DNA of 64,000 nt from Pseudomonas sp. RC10 (GCF_038397775.1 NZ_CP151650.1:1798001-1862000), one strand, 5' to 3'; shown: positions 43,700 through 52,907, numbered from the stretch's first letter. Numbers and translations: made by a program. Notes: generated by a model from the sequence alone, not told the origin.

Positions 43700-44944
43700 G
43701 TGCGTTATCAACTGCCGCTGTGTGCTGTGATGCTTGCGTTTGGCCTGGCGACGTCTGTTCCGGCCAGCGCCGCGAAGAACGTCGATCTCGATTATCACGT
43801 CACCTTGCTGCCGCAGAGTGATCAGGCTGAAGTGCGCCTGACGCTGGAGCAGGGCAGCGTCGTGCGCAGTCTGGACATGAACCTTGGCCAGAAGGGCTAC
43901 TTCAGTGACTTCACCGCCGATGGCCAATGGATTGCAGGGCCGGAAGGGCGCGGGGTGTGGAAGCCTGCATCGGGGAAGGCCACGCTGACCTGGCGTGTGA
44001 AAATCAATCGTCACACCGCCGACGCAATGCCCGAAAAACCGCGCTACGACAGCCGCGTGACCTTTGACTGGGCGTTGTTTCGCGGCGAAGACCTGGTGCC
44101 CCGCGCCCGTCTTGATCAGCAGGAAGGCGTGCATTTGCATGCGCGCTTGACCGTCGATCTGCCCACCGGCTGGAAAAACGTCGAAAGCTCATGGCCGCGC
44201 ATTGGCAAGAACCGCTTCCGCATCGACAACGTGTCACGCCTGTTCGACCGGCCAACGGGCTGGATGCTGGCAGGCAATCTGGTGAATCGCCGTGCCCACC
44301 TCGGTGACACCGACGTCACCGTCAGCGCGCCGAAAGGGCAGGGCATGCGGCGGATGGAAACCCTGACGCTGCTGACGTTCGTCTGGCCGAAGGTGCAGGC
44401 CGTCTTCCCGCGAACTCCGGGCAAGCTGCTGGTGGTCGGCGCGGGGGACGGCATGGCGCGCAATGCCAGCGCCGGTCACGACTCGATCTACCTGAACAGC
44501 ACCCGGCCGCTGATCAGCGAGAGCGGCGCCAGCCCTTTGCTGCGCGAGCTGGTGCAGGTGTTTGCGCGCATTCGCACCAAGGATCGCAGCGACTGGATCA
44601 AGGCGGGCATCGCCGAGTATTACTCGGTCGAGCTGCTGCGTCGGGCCGGGGGCATGAGCGAGGACCGGTATCAGGACTGGCAATCGATCATGACGCGGGT
44701 CGGGCGCAAGGTAACGACCTTGCGCGGCGAGCGGGTCGATGCGGCCATGACGGCCCGTGCGGCATTGCTGATGGGGACCTTGGATCAGGAAATCCGGCGC
44801 AAGACCGACGACCAGAAATCGCTGGATGACATTGCACAGGGGTTGATGCGAATGGGCGCGGTGAGCACTGAGGACTTCGTGCAGATCAGCGCGGGGGTCA
44901 TGGGGGAGTCGTCGAAGGTGCTGGCGAGCAATCTGCTGCAATGA
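43700..44944 (+). CDS. Secreted pseudo-metallopeptidase-like protein
   Basis: A 414-residue protein with a signal peptide (GTG start, ribosome site AGGAG; cleavage near PASAA). The N-terminal 200 residues are beta-rich, like M1/M61 peptidases. Residues 265-310 follow the peptidase catalytic layout (RPLISESGASPLLRELVQVF, then DWIKAGIAEYYSVELLRRAG), where an active enzyme would have HExxH and WIxEG. Here the three zinc ligands are Arg282, Gln286 and Ala302, while Glu283 remains. It is therefore probably not a zinc protease; a binding or inhibitor role is possible. Confidence 0.8.
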   Translation: MRYQLPLCAVMLAFGLATSVPASAAKNVDLDYHVTLLPQSDQAEVRLTLEQGSVVRSLDMNLGQKGYFSDFTADGQWIAGPEGRGVWKPASGKATLTWRVKINRHTADAMPEKPRYDSRVTFDWALFRGEDLVPRARLDQQEGVHLHARLTVDLPTGWKNVESSWPRIGKNRFRIDNVSRLFDRPTGWMLAGNLVNRRAHLGDTDVTVSAPKGQGMRRMETLTLLTFVWPKVQAVFPRTPGKLLVVGAGDGMARNASAGHDSIYLNSTRPLISESGASPLLRELVQVFARIRTKDRSDWIKAGIAEYYSVELLRRAGGMSEDRYQDWQSIMTRVGRKVTTLRGERVDAAMTARAALLMGTLDQEIRRKTDDQKSLDDIAQGLMRMGAVSTEDFVQISAGVMGESSKVLASNLLQ

Positions 44945-45034
44945 GGAAAGGCTTTCCCATTTCCCCATAGCGGCTTGGTTGCGGGTTTGAGCGATCTCAA
45001 GGCCGCCTCAATCATCTGCCAAACGCGACTCGAA

Positions 45035-45125
45035 CTGTAGGAGTGAGCTTGCTCGCGATCAGGCCGGATCAGAAAAGAATCCAGCGCGTGACGGACCGCT
45101 ATCGCGAGCAAGCTCACTCCTACAG
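45035..45125. repeat. REPIN with GTAGGAGTGAGCTTGCTCGC arms
   Basis: Perfect 25-base arms at 45035-45059 and 45101-45125 surround a 41-base spacer. It lies between convergent genes. The arm is shared with the REPIN at 52621-52709. Confidence 0.92.
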
Positions 45126-45157
45126 GGGACACGCGAATCAGTGAGAGTTTGTTTGGA

Positions 45158-45529
45158 TCAAACGCCCTTCGGCCCTTTCACCGAATCGATGCTTTTGACC
45201 ACCGCTTCTTCCGCCGCCACTTCTGCCTTGGTTTTCAGCTTGCTCAGTTCGGCGCCAGCCTCTTGAATGCGTGCGCGGGCCACGTCCATCTCGCTGCGGC
45301 TTTTTTCCAGCAGCGATTTGGCCGAGCAATGCCCTGTGATGCCGCGTGCGAGAACTGCGCCGCCGATGGCCAACTGCACCAACCCGAAGATGCCGCCACG
45401 GCGCAGACCTTTGCCCATCATCAACACGCCACCGGCCAGCGAGCCGATGCGCTCCCACCCCTGTACGTTTTGCTCTGGAAGGTCGTGAAGCTGACGATCG
45501 ACACGTTTAAGGATCGGGGTATCGCTCAT
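45158..45529 (-). CDS. DUF2892-type small membrane protein
   Basis: A 123-residue protein. The central part (GWERIGSLAGGVLMMGKGLR, GIFGLVQLAIGGAVLARGIT then GHCSAKSLL) matches the YgaP-type DUF2892 membrane hairpin. The C-terminal 50 residues are charged and helical, probably coiled coil (LLEKSRSEMDVARARIQEAG). GGAGAA precedes the ATG. Function is unknown. Confidence 0.82.
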   Translation of the reverse strand: MSDTPILKRVDRQLHDLPEQNVQGWERIGSLAGGVLMMGKGLRRGGIFGLVQLAIGGAVLARGITGHCSAKSLLEKSRSEMDVARARIQEAGAELSKLKTKAEVAAEEAVVKSIDSVKGPKGV

Positions 45530-45613
45530 GATGCGTTCTCCATGAAAGGTAAGGTCCCTAAAGCTGACTCTCGGGCGGGCAAACTGTTCAATGCGTTTGA
45601 CGCGGGACGTTGA

Positions 45614-46099
45614 TCAGGTGCGGTCGGTTTCGCGCCCGAATTGCGGGCCGGAGCGGGTGTTGTTGCCCTTGGCCATGCGGTCGTAAAGCACCACGTTGAC
45701 GGTCGCCGCCAAGTTCATGCAACCGGTGGTGGGGATATAGACGACGTCTTCGCACCAGTCACGAATCTCCTTGTCGAGGGAACCGTCTTCCGGGCCGAAG
45801 ATGTAAATCGCACGGTCCGGGTGGGTGTATTCAGGCAACGAACGGGCGCCTTCCACCAGCTCGACGGCGACAGGCACGCAGCCGAGGGGGATGATTTTTC
45901 TCAGGTCATCGATGCCGATCAGCGGGATGTCCTGATGAATTTTCTTGGTGTCCGTCACGAAATCCCGCGCCCGCTCGTAGCGCTTGCCCGTGTAAAACAC
46001 CGAGGCCACGCCGTAACAGCCTGCCGCACGCATCACCGATCCGACGTTTTCCGGGGATTTAGGGTTGAACAAGCCGATGCAGGCATAGCGTTTGTTGGC
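45614..46099 (-). CDS. SPOUT-family RNA 2'-O-methyltransferase
   Basis: A 161-residue TrmH/SpoU-type protein: motif 1 FNPKSPENVGSVMRAAGCYG, motif 2 AIYIFGPEDGSLDKEI and the knotted motif 3 YIPTTGCMNLAATVNVVLYD. It methylates tRNA or rRNA ribose with SAM. GTG 46099 is chosen because the homologous start is near ANKRYACIGL; frame upstream runs into a repeat. No strong ribosome site is visible. The RNA target cannot be told from sequence. Confidence 0.88.
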   Translation of the reverse strand, partial: ANKRYACIGLFNPKSPENVGSVMRAAGCYGVASVFYTGKRYERARDFVTDTKKIHQDIPLIGIDDLRKIIPLGCVPVAVELVEGARSLPEYTHPDRAIYIFGPEDGSLDKEIRDWCEDVVYIPTTGCMNLAATVNVVLYDRMAKGNNTRSGPQFGRETDRT

Positions 46100-46142
46100 C
46101 ACGGGGGAGGGTGCTCGTAAAAAAGAGGGCAGTTTCGAGGTT

Positions 46143-46210
46143 CGAGCTGCAAGCTGCAAGAAAAAGCAGTGAGCGGTGAACTCACGTGCACCGCTCTTGC
46201 TTGCAGCTCG
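46143..46210. repeat. Intergenic repeat with GAGCTGCAAGCTGCAAG arms
   Basis: GAGCTGCAAGCTGCAAGA near 46144 and TCTTGCTTGCAGCTC near 46195 form an imperfect hairpin between the HNH gene end and the methyltransferase gene. It is related to the repeat at 14301-14435. Confidence 0.6.
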
Positions 46211-46214
46211 TGGC

Positions 46215-46592
46215 TTACGCGTCGTCGCCGTTTTTCATCAGGCCAGCCAACGCGGCAAACGGGTTGTGCGTCGCCTTGGCTGTTTTCGGGCTGCTGGTTG
46301 AGCTGTCCGAGAAATACTGCTGGTCGGTGTAACGCGAGTGTTCGTTGTCGTGGCAATACAGGCACAGCAGCTCCCAGTTGGAGCCGTCCTGCGGGTTGTT
46401 GTCGTGGTTGTGGTCGCGGTGATGCACGGTCAATTCGCTGAGACGCTTGCCGGCAAACTCACGGGCGCAGCGGCCGCAGACGTGCGGGTACATGCGCAGG
46501 GCTTTATCGCGATACCCCATCTCGCGGTCGCGTTGAGCATCGGCGAGGATGCGGTCGAGTTTGGACGTGTTGGTCGGGGTTCCCGAGCTCAT
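46215..46592 (-). CDS. HNH-family nuclease, YajD-like
   Basis: A 125-residue protein with an HNH/zinc-ribbon domain: CGRCAREF, LTVHHRDHNHDNNPQDGSNW and LLCLYCHDNEHSRY. The Cys pairs bind a structural zinc, and HH plus later Asn/His form the beta-beta-alpha metal site. YajD homologues are widespread with no firm role. ATG 46592 follows AGGTGAC. Confidence 0.9.
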   Translation of the reverse strand: MSSGTPTNTSKLDRILADAQRDREMGYRDKALRMYPHVCGRCAREFAGKRLSELTVHHRDHNHDNNPQDGSNWELLCLYCHDNEHSRYTDQQYFSDSSTSSPKTAKATHNPFAALAGLMKNGDDA

Positions 46593-46651
46593 GGTGTCAC
46601 CTGTTTCGTGTGCTGTGGGCAATGGGGCGATTCTAACGCTTTGCGCGCGCG

Positions 46652-47338
46652 TCAGCCTTTGAGTTTTTCCGCGATCCAGATCGTATGCCGCGTCCCTTTA
46701 TTGCCGTGGGCGTAGACCTTGACCTCTTCGGCCTTGAACCCGGCCTTGCGCAGTTTGTCGCTGAACGCGGCGTCGGCGCTGGCCGACCACACGGCCAGCA
46801 CGCCCTTGGGACGTAGCGCGGTGGCGCAAGCGGCCAGGCCACCCGCTGAATACAGCCAGCTGTTCGCCTTTTGCGTCAGACCTTCAGGGCCGTTGTCGAC
46901 GTCGAGCATGATCGCGTCGAAACCCTGAGGCTCGCTTTTCAGCACCTGCGCGACGTCCTGGACGACCACCTTGGCGCGCGGGTCCTGCAAAGGATTGCCC
47001 GATTTCTCACCCAACGGGCCGCGATTCCACTCGACCACACCGGGCACCAGCTCGGCCACCACCACTTCGCCATTCTTGCCCAAGTGCTTGAGCGCCGAGG
47101 CGAGGGTGAAGCCCATGCCCAGACCGCCGATCAGCACCCGTGGCTGCAAGCGCGAGGCAACTTTCTTGCAGGGGATTTCCGCCAGCGCATCTTCGGAGCC
47201 GTGCATGCGCGTGTTCATCAACTGGCCGCCGTCGCCGCCCTGAATCTTGATCACGAAATCTTCGCCGTACTCGAACAGGCACAGGGCGCCGCCGTTGTCG
47301 GGGATCGGGGTGGTGTCGAGCAGAACGAAACGTTTCAT
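46652..47338 (-). CDS. Spermidine synthase-like (SpeE-fold) protein
   Basis: A 228-residue protein with a spermidine-synthase-type methyltransferase fold: QGGDGGQLMNTRMHGSEDAL, RVLIGGLGMGFTLASALKHL, VVVAELVPGVVEWNRGPLG and DAIMLDVDNGPEGLTQ. The usual GDG substrate loop is GGLGMGF, so true aminopropyl transfer is doubtful. Many Pseudomonas proteins of this type are annotated only by fold. The window's other polyamine genes are 20 kb away. Confidence 0.82.
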   Translation of the reverse strand: MKRFVLLDTTPIPDNGGALCLFEYGEDFVIKIQGGDGGQLMNTRMHGSEDALAEIPCKKVASRLQPRVLIGGLGMGFTLASALKHLGKNGEVVVAELVPGVVEWNRGPLGEKSGNPLQDPRAKVVVQDVAQVLKSEPQGFDAIMLDVDNGPEGLTQKANSWLYSAGGLAACATALRPKGVLAVWSASADAAFSDKLRKAGFKAEEVKVYAHGNKGTRHTIWIAEKLKG

Positions 47339-47452
47339 GAAAAACCCGGAGAAAGGCGTGGTAGGGGCGCGGCGTGCAATTTGTCAGCGCACGAAGCGCT
47401 GAGCAGGCGTAGTCTGAGCGTCCCGACAGAAGATTGGCAGTGGAGGCCAACG

Positions 47453-47740
47453 ATGAAGCGGTACATTCTAGCGGCGATTGCCGTGGCTGCGCTCGGTACA
47501 TCTCATGCATTTGCCGAGAGCTTGCAACCTGTCCTCACTGCGCCGGAACCCATTGCCGCCACGTCCGGGTCGCCAGGCACGGCCACGCCGACCCCGTATC
47601 CACAAGTGTCGCCGCCCAGCGTTCCCCGCGCAGGCGGGCAAGGCAATCCGCCGTTATTGCCAAAAATCCCCCAGCCGGGGCCGCCCAAAGACGATGAACC
47701 GCTGCCAGGGTTACCGCCGCCCGCGAAGCCGAATCCGTGA
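47453..47740 (+). CDS. Small proline-rich secreted protein
   Basis: A 95-residue protein with signal peptide MKRYILAAIAVAALGTSHAF (cleavage AFA-ES). The mature part is low-complexity, rich in Pro, Gly, Ala and Thr, ending LPGLPPPAKPNP. No cysteines remain after processing. TGGAGG precedes the ATG. It is probably an unstructured periplasmic protein of unknown function. Confidence 0.7.
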   Translation: MKRYILAAIAVAALGTSHAFAESLQPVLTAPEPIAATSGSPGTATPTPYPQVSPPSVPRAGGQGNPPLLPKIPQPGPPKDDEPLPGLPPPAKPNP

Positions 47741-47757
47741 TCCAGGGCTGTCCCCGA

Positions 47758-47930
47758 TGTTGAAAGGGTAGGAGCCGGCTTGCTGGCGAATGCGTCAGCC
47801 CAGGCACCGATGAGTTGTCTGACACAACGCTGTTGAAAGGGTAGGAGCCGGCTTGCTGGCGAAAGCGTCAGCCCAGGCACCGATGAGTTGTCTGACACAA
47901 CGCTTTCGCCAGCAAGCCGGCTCCCACAGG
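47758..47930. repeat. Tandemly duplicated REP unit (73 bp) plus inverted REP
   Basis: Two direct copies (47758-47830 and 47831-47903) differ at one base and each carry GTAGGAGCCGGCTTGCTGGC plus the spacer. The single right arm at 47900-47927 pairs perfectly over its core with the second copy. The first copy thus lacks its own partner. Confidence 0.9.
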
Positions 47931-47971
47931 ATTGTGCAAGCTTGAATGCCTTGGGTTGACGTGAGATCTGA

Positions 47972-48445
47972 CTACTCCTGCTGCGCCAACACTTGACCAT
48001 CCATCATCCGCAGCCGCTTGGACATGGCGATGGCGATGGCGCGGATGATTTTGGCGGCGACTTTGGGCGCTTCATTGAGCATCTTGTCCAGCGAGTCCTT
48101 GCCCAGGTTCAGCAAGTAGCAGGAAGACGCCGCCACGCAACTGGCCGAGCGGCGTTCGCCATCCAGCACGGCCATTTCACCGAATGCCCGACCGCTGCGC
48201 AGAATCGCCGTTTCGACCGGTACGCCTTCGCCGTTGCGCTTTTGCACCGACACCGTGCCCGAATGGATGATGCACATGAAGGTGCCCGCGTCGCCTTCGT
48301 TGAAGATCGCTTCGCCTTTCTCGATGCTGCTGATGCTGAAGTAACCTGCCGCCGCGGAAAAGTCCGCAGGGGTGAGCGCGAGGAACAGACCGCAGTCCAT
48401 CAGCATCTCGCGGATCTCGTTGTTCAGTGATGAGGATGTCGGCAT
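47972..48445 (-). CDS. Cyclic-nucleotide-binding domain protein
   Basis: A 157-residue stand-alone cNMP-binding beta-roll: FSISSIEKGEAIFNEGDAGT, MCIIHSGTVSVQKRNGEG and the phosphate-binding cassette SGRAFGEMAVLDGERRSASC. No DNA-binding domain follows, so it is not a Crp-type regulator on its own. It may act by protein contact. Ligand unknown. Confidence 0.9.
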   Translation of the reverse strand: MPTSSSLNNEIREMLMDCGLFLALTPADFSAAAGYFSISSIEKGEAIFNEGDAGTFMCIIHSGTVSVQKRNGEGVPVETAILRSGRAFGEMAVLDGERRSASCVAASSCYLLNLGKDSLDKMLNEAPKVAAKIIRAIAIAMSKRLRMMDGQVLAQQE

Positions 48446-48547
48446 GGCATGTTCTTGTTGAGTGTGTGAAAAATGACCGGCAAAAACGGCGCCGGGCGTT
48501 TCAACGTCCGGGAGCCTTGATATGACAAAAGGCCTGCAAAGAGTTCC

Positions 48548-50605
48548 TCAGGCCAGTTGCAATACCTTGAAGATAAACCCGTATTCGAGCGCTACGTCAC
48601 GCAATCCCTGATACCGCCCGCTCATCCCGCCATGCCCCGCGCCCAATTCGGTCTTGAGCAGCAGCAGGTGGTCGTCGGTCTTGGTGTCGCGCAATTTTGC
48701 CACCCACTTGGCCGCTTCCCAATACTGCACGCGGCTGTCGTTGTACCCGGCGATCACCAGCATCGCCGGGTAGGCCTGCGCGCTGACGTTCTCGTAAGGC
48801 GCGTAGGCCTTGATCCGAGCGTAGACGTCGGGCTCTTGCGGGTTGCCCCACTCGTCGTATTCGGTCACGGTCAATGGCAGATCGGGGTCGAGCATCGTGT
48901 TGAGCACGTCGACGAACGGCACTTCGGCAATCGCGGCCTTGAACAGCTCAGGCCGCTGATTGACCACCGCGCCGATCAACAGACCCCCGGCGCTGCCGCC
49001 GCTGATCACCAGTTTTTCGGCCGACGTCAGGTTTTCCGCAATCAGATGTTCGGCGCAGGCGATAAAATCGCTGAAGGTGTTCTGCTTGTGCTCCTGTTTG
49101 CCGGTGCGATACCAGACCTCGCCCAATTCGCCGCCACCGCGCACGTGGGCGATGGCGAATGCGACGCCACGGTCCAGCAGGCTTAGACGGGCATGGGAAA
49201 ACCACGGGTCGAGGCTTTCGCCGTAAGCGCCGTAGCCGTACAAGTACAGCGGCACCGGCTGACCGGCCAGTTCGCGTTTGACGACAAGGCTGATCGGCAC
49301 CTGTGTGCCGTCGGCGGCGGTCGCCCACAAGCGCTGGCTGACGTAGGCATCGGCGTCGAACACCCCCAGAACCGGCGTTTCCTTGAGTACGACCTGGTCC
49401 CCGGTGGCCAGCGTCAATTGACGCACCTGGGGCGGACGGTTCAGCGATTGATAGCGCAGACGAATCTTGTCGCTCTCGAATTCAAGGGTGTCCTGCACAT
49501 AGAGGTTGTAGGCCGCGTCCGGCAATTGCACGCGATAGGGCGGCAAACCCTGTGGGTGAACTTCGACGATGGGCAGGCCGCCTTCGCGCAGGCTCAAGGT
49601 CAAACCACGGGCGTTGAGGCTGAAACCGTCGAGCATCACGCTTTCGCTGTGGGGGATCAACGTCTGCCAATCCTTGCGCTCCGGCACGCCGCTCGCCTGC
49701 TCAGGCGCGTGGAAGAGGGCGAAGTTGATGCCGTCCTGGTTGCTGCGAATCAGCCAGCTCCAGGCGCCGTCGACCAAACCGTGGTCCACCGAGTACTCGT
49801 GGCCTTCGCTGCGGGGCGCGATGCACACGAACGGCTGATCCGGCGTGCTGGCGTCGAGCACCCAGCTTTCGCCGGTGGTCTTGCTGTCCAGACCCAGCAC
49901 CAGTTGGCGCTCGGAGCTGGTGCGGTAACAGTGCAGGAAGAAACGCCCGTCTGGCTCGCTGAACACCAGCTCCGCCGAGTCGTTGCCCAGCTTATGGCGA
50001 TAGAGCTTGTGCGGGCGGTGGGTGTCGTCGAGTTCGCCGAAGAACAGGGTCTGGCTGTCGTTGGCCCACGTCATGCTGCCGTCGCAGTCTTCGAAGGGCA
50101 GGGCGGTGACGTCGCCGCTACTCAGTTCCTTGACGTAGAGCTGGTAGACCTCTTCGCCGCTGGTGTCGAGGCTGTAAGCCAGTCGTCGGTGGTCCGGGCT
50201 GATGCTGAACGCGCCGAGGGAAAAGAAGCCGCCATTGGCCAGCACGTTCGGGTCCAGCAGCAACTCTTCGGCGTTTTCATCGACGGTCTGCGAATCGTCC
50301 GCCGGGCGCGGGCAGCGGTAGTGGCGGGCGTACTCGTCGCCCTCGGTGGTGCGGGTGTAGTACAGGTAAGGTCCCCACGGGGAGGGCAGCGACAGGTCGG
50401 TTTCGAGGATGCGGCCCTTGATCTCTTGAAACAGGGTCTCGCGCAGGGCCTGTTGATCGGCCAGTTGCTGTTCCTGATAGCTGTTTTCGGCCTTGAGGTA
50501 ATCGAGGACCTCATCGGTGTCGCGATTCTGCAGCCAGGCATACGGGTCGGCGCCGTCGGCCTTGCGGGCAACGGGGGCGCGGAGAACAGCGTTGGAAGAT
50601 GGCAT
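48548..50605 (-). CDS. ptrB: Oligopeptidase B (S9 prolyl oligopeptidase family)
   Basis: A 685-residue cytoplasmic serine peptidase cutting short peptides after Arg or Lys. An N-terminal beta-propeller (about 70-410, e.g. FFSLGAFSISPDHRRLAYSL) caps the alpha/beta-hydrolase domain. The triad is Ser in VISGGSAGGLLIG, Asp in AGYNDSRVQYWEAAKW and His in GAGHGGMSGRYQ. ATG 50605 is chosen because the family starts near residues NAVLRAPVARKADG; five extra residues are possible from 50620. Confidence 0.94.
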   Translation of the reverse strand: MPSSNAVLRAPVARKADGADPYAWLQNRDTDEVLDYLKAENSYQEQQLADQQALRETLFQEIKGRILETDLSLPSPWGPYLYYTRTTEGDEYARHYRCPRPADDSQTVDENAEELLLDPNVLANGGFFSLGAFSISPDHRRLAYSLDTSGEEVYQLYVKELSSGDVTALPFEDCDGSMTWANDSQTLFFGELDDTHRPHKLYRHKLGNDSAELVFSEPDGRFFLHCYRTSSERQLVLGLDSKTTGESWVLDASTPDQPFVCIAPRSEGHEYSVDHGLVDGAWSWLIRSNQDGINFALFHAPEQASGVPERKDWQTLIPHSESVMLDGFSLNARGLTLSLREGGLPIVEVHPQGLPPYRVQLPDAAYNLYVQDTLEFESDKIRLRYQSLNRPPQVRQLTLATGDQVVLKETPVLGVFDADAYVSQRLWATAADGTQVPISLVVKRELAGQPVPLYLYGYGAYGESLDPWFSHARLSLLDRGVAFAIAHVRGGGELGEVWYRTGKQEHKQNTFSDFIACAEHLIAENLTSAEKLVISGGSAGGLLIGAVVNQRPELFKAAIAEVPFVDVLNTMLDPDLPLTVTEYDEWGNPQEPDVYARIKAYAPYENVSAQAYPAMLVIAGYNDSRVQYWEAAKWVAKLRDTKTDDHLLLLKTELGAGHGGMSGRYQGLRDVALEYGFIFKVLQLA

Positions 50606-50747
50606 GCGGGGCTCTCTCAAAAGTGAAACTGACCACTGCGACGGACGCCTGTGAAGAGGCGGCGGACCGATAACTGCAGCCGGGTAAGCCAGGCTGGCGA
50701 AAAGTCGTTATCATAAGCGCCTCTTTACCTGCCTTACCACGGACGTC

Positions 50748-51254
50748 ATGACCGACAACGACTATCTGATTGCCTGGGGCCTTTACGCGTTCGCCGCGTT
50801 GGGCTGTCTGTTGGTGTGGTTCAAGCTGACCGGCTGGATGTGGCGCTACCTGCGCGAACCGCTGCGCGTGATCGGCGCGGTCCTGCTGTTCTGTCCGACC
50901 ATCATCGACCCGGCGAAGGAGATCTACGCTCCGGCGCTGGCCATCAGCTTCCTGGACCTGGGGCTCAAAGTCGGCAACAACGTCTGGCGCGCCGCGCTCG
51001 ATCTTTCCACCTATGGCGCGATCGCCTTGGGCCTTTACGTCATTTTCGCGCTGATCCGTTTGCCGTTCCTGCGCAAGAAAAAAGCCCGTCAGGCCCATGC
51101 CGAAGCGGCTGCCGCACAGGCCGCTGCCGAGCAGAAGGCGCAGGAAACAGACGACGAGCCGTTCGCTTCGCCGGCCCCGTCGCGTTTTGCCAGCCCGGCA
51201 GCACCTGCCAACGGCGGTACTGTTGGCCGTCATCGGGTCGAGCCAAAGTTGTAA
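50748..51254 (+). CDS. Hypothetical membrane protein with charged C-terminal tail
   Basis: A 168-residue protein with three hydrophobic segments (about 7-25, 41-55, 85-108) and a C-terminal tail from 109 that is first basic, then Ala/Glu-rich, then Pro/Ser-rich. The motif LLFCPTIIDPAKEIYAPALA lies between the membrane segments. Not recognised as a named family. It is followed after 37 bases by a glutamine amidotransferase gene and may share its transcript. Confidence 0.75.
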   Translation: MTDNDYLIAWGLYAFAALGCLLVWFKLTGWMWRYLREPLRVIGAVLLFCPTIIDPAKEIYAPALAISFLDLGLKVGNNVWRAALDLSTYGAIALGLYVIFALIRLPFLRKKKARQAHAEAAAAQAAAEQKAQETDDEPFASPAPSRFASPAAPANGGTVGRHRVEPKL

Positions 51255-51291
51255 CTGGTCAGCCAGCCACTGACCCCATCGAGACCTGAGC

Positions 51292-52065
51292 ATGTGTGAA
51301 CTTCTGGGCATGAGTGCCAACGTACCGACCGACATCGTGTTCAGCTTTACCGGGCTGATGCAGCGCGGCGGTCGCACCGGTCCCCACCGCGACGGTTGGG
51401 GCATCGGCTTTTATGAAGGGCGCGGCCTGCGTCTGTTTCAGGACCCGGCCGCCAGCAGCGAGTCGGAAGTCGCGCAGTTGGTGCAGCGCTACCCGATCAA
51501 GAGCGAAGTGGTGATTGGCCACATTCGTCAGGCCAACGTCGGCAAGGTCTGCCTGTCCAACACCCATCCTTTCGTGCGCGAGCTGTGGGGCCGGAACTGG
51601 TGTTTCGCTCACAACGGCCAACTGGCGGACTTTCACCCGAGCGCGACGTTCTACCGCCCGGTGGGCGACACCGACAGCGAAGCCGCGTTCTGCGACCTGT
51701 TGAACCGGGTGCGCGAGGCGTTTCCCGAGCCGGTCGAGATCGAACAGCTGCTGCCGACGCTGGTCCAAGCCTGCAACGAATACCGAAGCAAGGGCGTGTT
51801 CAATGGCTTGCTCAGTGATGGCGACTGGCTGTTTTGTTTCTGTTCCACCAAGCTGGTGCACATCACACGGCGCGCGCCGTTCGGTCCGGCACGGCTCAAG
51901 GATGTCGACGTGATCGTCGATTTCCAGGCCGAAACCACGCCTAACGACGTGGTGACGGTGATTGCCACCGAGCCGTTGACCGAGAATGAAACCTGGAATC
52001 GCTACGAGCCCGGCCACTGGAGCCTGTGGCGTCGCGGCGAATGCGTGGCCGAAGGCCAATCCTGA
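51292..52065 (+). CDS. Class II glutamine amidotransferase, YafJ-like
   Basis: A 257-residue Ntn-hydrolase. The nucleophile is Cys2 ([19 protein letters not shown]), with [35 protein letters not shown] and FAHNGQL as the glutaminase core. There is no synthetase domain. YafJ-type proteins are thought to release ammonia from glutamine or gamma-glutamyl compounds. The pxpABC genes for 5-oxoproline lie 0.8 kb downstream, but separately. Confidence 0.92.
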   Translation: MCELLGMSANVPTDIVFSFTGLMQRGGRTGPHRDGWGIGFYEGRGLRLFQDPAASSESEVAQLVQRYPIKSEVVIGHIRQANVGKVCLSNTHPFVRELWGRNWCFAHNGQLADFHPSATFYRPVGDTDSEAAFCDLLNRVREAFPEPVEIEQLLPTLVQACNEYRSKGVFNGLLSDGDWLFCFCSTKLVHITRRAPFGPARLKDVDVIVDFQAETTPNDVVTVIATEPLTENETWNRYEPGHWSLWRRGECVAEGQS

Positions 52066-52078
52066 CTGAGAGGGACCT

Positions 52079-52603
52079 ATGCTGCGAAGCTATCTGCGAC
52101 TGGTGTTGTTCACGGCAGGCCTGTTGATCGGCGTGCAGATTCCCGGCTTCATCAGCGACTACAGCAAGCGCGTCGAAGCGCACCTGATGGAAGCGCAGCA
52201 GAACATGCGCGGCTACAACGACACCGCTTCGCGCTTCTTCAATGGCGACGTGCAGGCGCTGATCCAGCATTACCGCAGCAGCGACGACCCGGTGTTCAAA
52301 ACCGATGCCAACAACATCAGCAACCTGCTGGGTCGCACTCAAATACTCGACCGCGAGTGGATGGCGTTGCAGGGTCCGTGGTACATGCGCGCCTGGCATG
52401 TCCTGACCGCCGCCGATCCGGACATTCGCAACGAAACGTGGAATGGCTACACATGGCAGGTATTGCTCTCGCCGGAAGTCATCGGCTGGGGTCTGATCTG
52501 CGCGCTGCTGTTCTCGCTGGTGATCGAAAGCTTCGTACTGTTCATCGACTGGGTATTCGTGGGACGGCATCATGTGCGCAAGGTGAATCGGGACTGGCAG
52601 TGA
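52079..52603 (+). CDS. DUF2937-type membrane protein
   Basis: A 174-residue protein with a membrane segment at each end (LVLFTAGLLIGVQIPGFI and GWGLICALLFSLVIESFVLF) and a helical central domain (SKRVEAHLMEAQQNMRGYND). This layout matches DUF2937. GAGGGACC precedes the ATG, 13 bases after the amidotransferase stop, so co-transcription is likely. Function unknown. Confidence 0.85.
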   Translation: MLRSYLRLVLFTAGLLIGVQIPGFISDYSKRVEAHLMEAQQNMRGYNDTASRFFNGDVQALIQHYRSSDDPVFKTDANNISNLLGRTQILDREWMALQGPWYMRAWHVLTAADPDIRNETWNGYTWQVLLSPEVIGWGLICALLFSLVIESFVLFIDWVFVGRHHVRKVNRDWQ

Positions 52604-52907
52604 CGAGCGCGACCGCTCTTCTGTAGGAGTGAGCTTGCTCGCGATGCGGAGTGTCAGTCACCGTTGCGCCGGCTGACCCTCCGCATCGCGAGCAAGCTCA
52701 CTCCTACAGGTTCGACGCCATTCCGGACACTGGACCGTTCACTTTTTCTTATCCCCTCCCTCCGCTTTTATTAGTTGGACGCCTCATCCACTCCCGCCCA
52801 AGAATGCGCCGACACATGACAGGCGTGTTTCAGCGCTGCAAAGCGATGCTTCCCACGCGTAGACTCAAGCCTCGTCCCCAACCTTCAGCCGCACAGGAGA
52901 TCATCCC
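52604..52907. other. Intergenic region with REPIN upstream of pxpA
   Basis: The first half is a REPIN (52621-52709). The remaining 198 bases have no supported gene and presumably hold the pxpA promoter, though no good -35/-10 pair was found. CAGGAG near 52895 is the pxpA ribosome site. Confidence 0.45.
52621..52709. repeat. REPIN with GTAGGAGTGAGCTTGCTCGC arms
   Basis: Perfect 30-base arms at 52621-52650 and 52680-52709 flank a 29-base spacer. The arms share their first 24 bases with the REPIN at 45035-45125. Confidence 0.93.
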
